The notes beneath the pieces are model-generated. The model saw nothing but the letters and a program-made list of their open reading frames with translations, had not been told where the DNA came from and searched no databases. DNA of 8,369 bases from Bacteroidaceae bacterium (lineage in GTDB: Bacteria; Bacteroidota; Bacteroidia; Bacteroidales; Bacteroidaceae), in NCBI GenBank assembly GCA_016284115.1, contig JAEEOD010000202.1:1-8369 (forward strand). The letters are read 5' to 3'. This document shows, piece after piece, positions 8,197-8,369 of the stretch; positions within the stretch are counted from its first letter, which is position 1, and the number at the start of each line of letters is the position of its first letter. Made by a program: the position numbers and the translations under genes.

Positions 8197-8204
8197 CAAA
8201 ATTA
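8197..8204 (-). promoter_or_regulatory. candidate -7 promoter element for the patatin gene
   Basis: The minus strand reads TAATTTTG, a full match to the Bacteroidetes -7 consensus TAnnTTTG, 32 bases upstream of the chosen ATG. This would give a short A/T-rich leader and supports translation starting at base 8164 rather than further upstream. A clear TTTG at the -33 position is not seen. Confidence 0.45.
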
Positions 8205-8255
8205 GAAATAAATATGATATTATGGATATTTTTATCTCTATTATTTGCACTCAAA

Positions 8256-8276
8256 TGTTTCGAAACGTTGTAAACA
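8256..8276. promoter_or_regulatory. palindrome upstream of the patatin promoter, possible operator
   Basis: GTTTCGAAAC at 8257-8266 is a perfect 10-base palindrome. It lies inside a wider inverted pair TGTTT (8256-8260) and AAACA (8272-8276). The site is about 50-60 bases upstream of the candidate -7 element and immediately beyond the tRNA terminator, a place where an activator could bind. No regulator is encoded in the window, and the assignment is by symmetry alone. Confidence 0.25.
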
Positions 8277-8277
8277 C

Positions 8278-8317
8278 AAAAAGAGCCAATGACAGAAAAT
8301 ATCATCGGCTCTTTTTT
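8278..8317 (-). terminator. rho-independent terminator downstream of tRNA-Arg
   Basis: Arms AAAAAGAGCC (8278-8287) and GGCTCTTTTT (8307-8316) are perfectly complementary. They are extended past one A/C mismatch by ATGA (8289-8292) pairing with TCAT (8302-8305), leaving a 9-base loop. On the minus strand the hairpin begins 2-3 bases after the tRNA 3' end and finishes in a run of T. It insulates the patatin gene from the tRNA transcript. Because the outer part of the stem is A:T on both sides it would also look like a terminator on the plus strand. Confidence 0.88.
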
Positions 8318-8319
8318 AG

Positions 8320-8369
8320 TGATTCCGGCGGGATTCAAACCCACAACCTTCTGATCCGTAGTCAGATGC
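8320..8369 (-). tRNA. tRNA-Arg(ACG), 3' part, cut by the window edge
   Basis: On the minus strand the sequence folds as the 3' two-thirds of a tRNA. The anticodon stem is TCTGA/TCAGA with loop CTACGGA, giving anticodon ACG at complement positions 8357-8359. The variable loop AGGTT has five bases. The T stem is GTGGG/CCCGC (one T-G pair) with loop TTTGAAT. The acceptor 3' strand CGGAATC is followed by discriminator A. Anticodon ACG (A34 usually edited to inosine) reads CGU, CGC and CGA arginine codons. CCA is not encoded, so it must be added after transcription. The D arm and the 5' acceptor strand lie outside the window. Confidence 0.93.

Noticed and set aside
860..8350. Ten-base match CCACAACCTT in the convergent gap and in the tRNA-Arg 3' half, as a possible integration footprint
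   Set aside because: Ten bases is too short, the flanks do not match, there is no integrase gene, and all genes between look like core chromosomal genes.

Overview
The window looks like ordinary chromosomal sequence from a member of the Bacteroidetes, probably order Bacteroidales (Bacteroides/Prevotella-like). The reasons are moderate-to-low GC, A/T-rich leaders without clear Shine-Dalgarno sequences, a TAnnTTTG-type promoter element, a tRNA without an encoded CCA, and protein family variants typical of that phylum (a patatin fused to an Omp85-type barrel, and a TolC-HlyD-ABC2-ABC2 export operon). This is inferred from sequence features; no database comparison was possible.

Layout. Bases 1-788 (+) hold the C-terminal half of a CPA1-type cation/proton antiporter that enters from the left edge. 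It converges on a leftward block of genes that fills the rest of the window. Reading that block in its own direction (right to left), there is the 3' part of a tRNA-Arg(ACG) at the right edge, a strong hairpin terminator, a 740-residue patatin-like lipase with a C-terminal outer-membrane barrel, and then four genes in the same direction: a TolC-type outer-membrane channel, a HlyD/YbhG-type membrane fusion protein, and two ABC-2 permeases. The two permease genes overlap by 17 bases, and the fusion-protein gene is 7 bases from the first permease.

How the genes work together. The four-gene set encodes the envelope-spanning parts of a tripartite efflux pump or exporter. The two permeases are related to each other and likely form a heterodimer in the inner membrane. 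The fusion protein carries the R-x3-L-x6-S hairpin-tip motif used to dock on TolC-type channels, and the TolC homologue provides the outer-membrane exit. No ATP-binding subunit is encoded in the window, so the energy source must come from a gene elsewhere if the pump is a conventional ABC transporter. The patatin-barrel gene is upstream in the same direction but separated by 107 bases, and may be its own transcription unit.

No mobile element, CRISPR array or clear sign of recent transfer was seen. The most notable points are the missing ATPase, the patatin-Omp85 (type Vd-like) architecture, an enlarged exterior loop in the TolC homologue, and a few small inverted repeats in the gaps between genes. 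I do not see convincing evidence for a wholly undescribed system.
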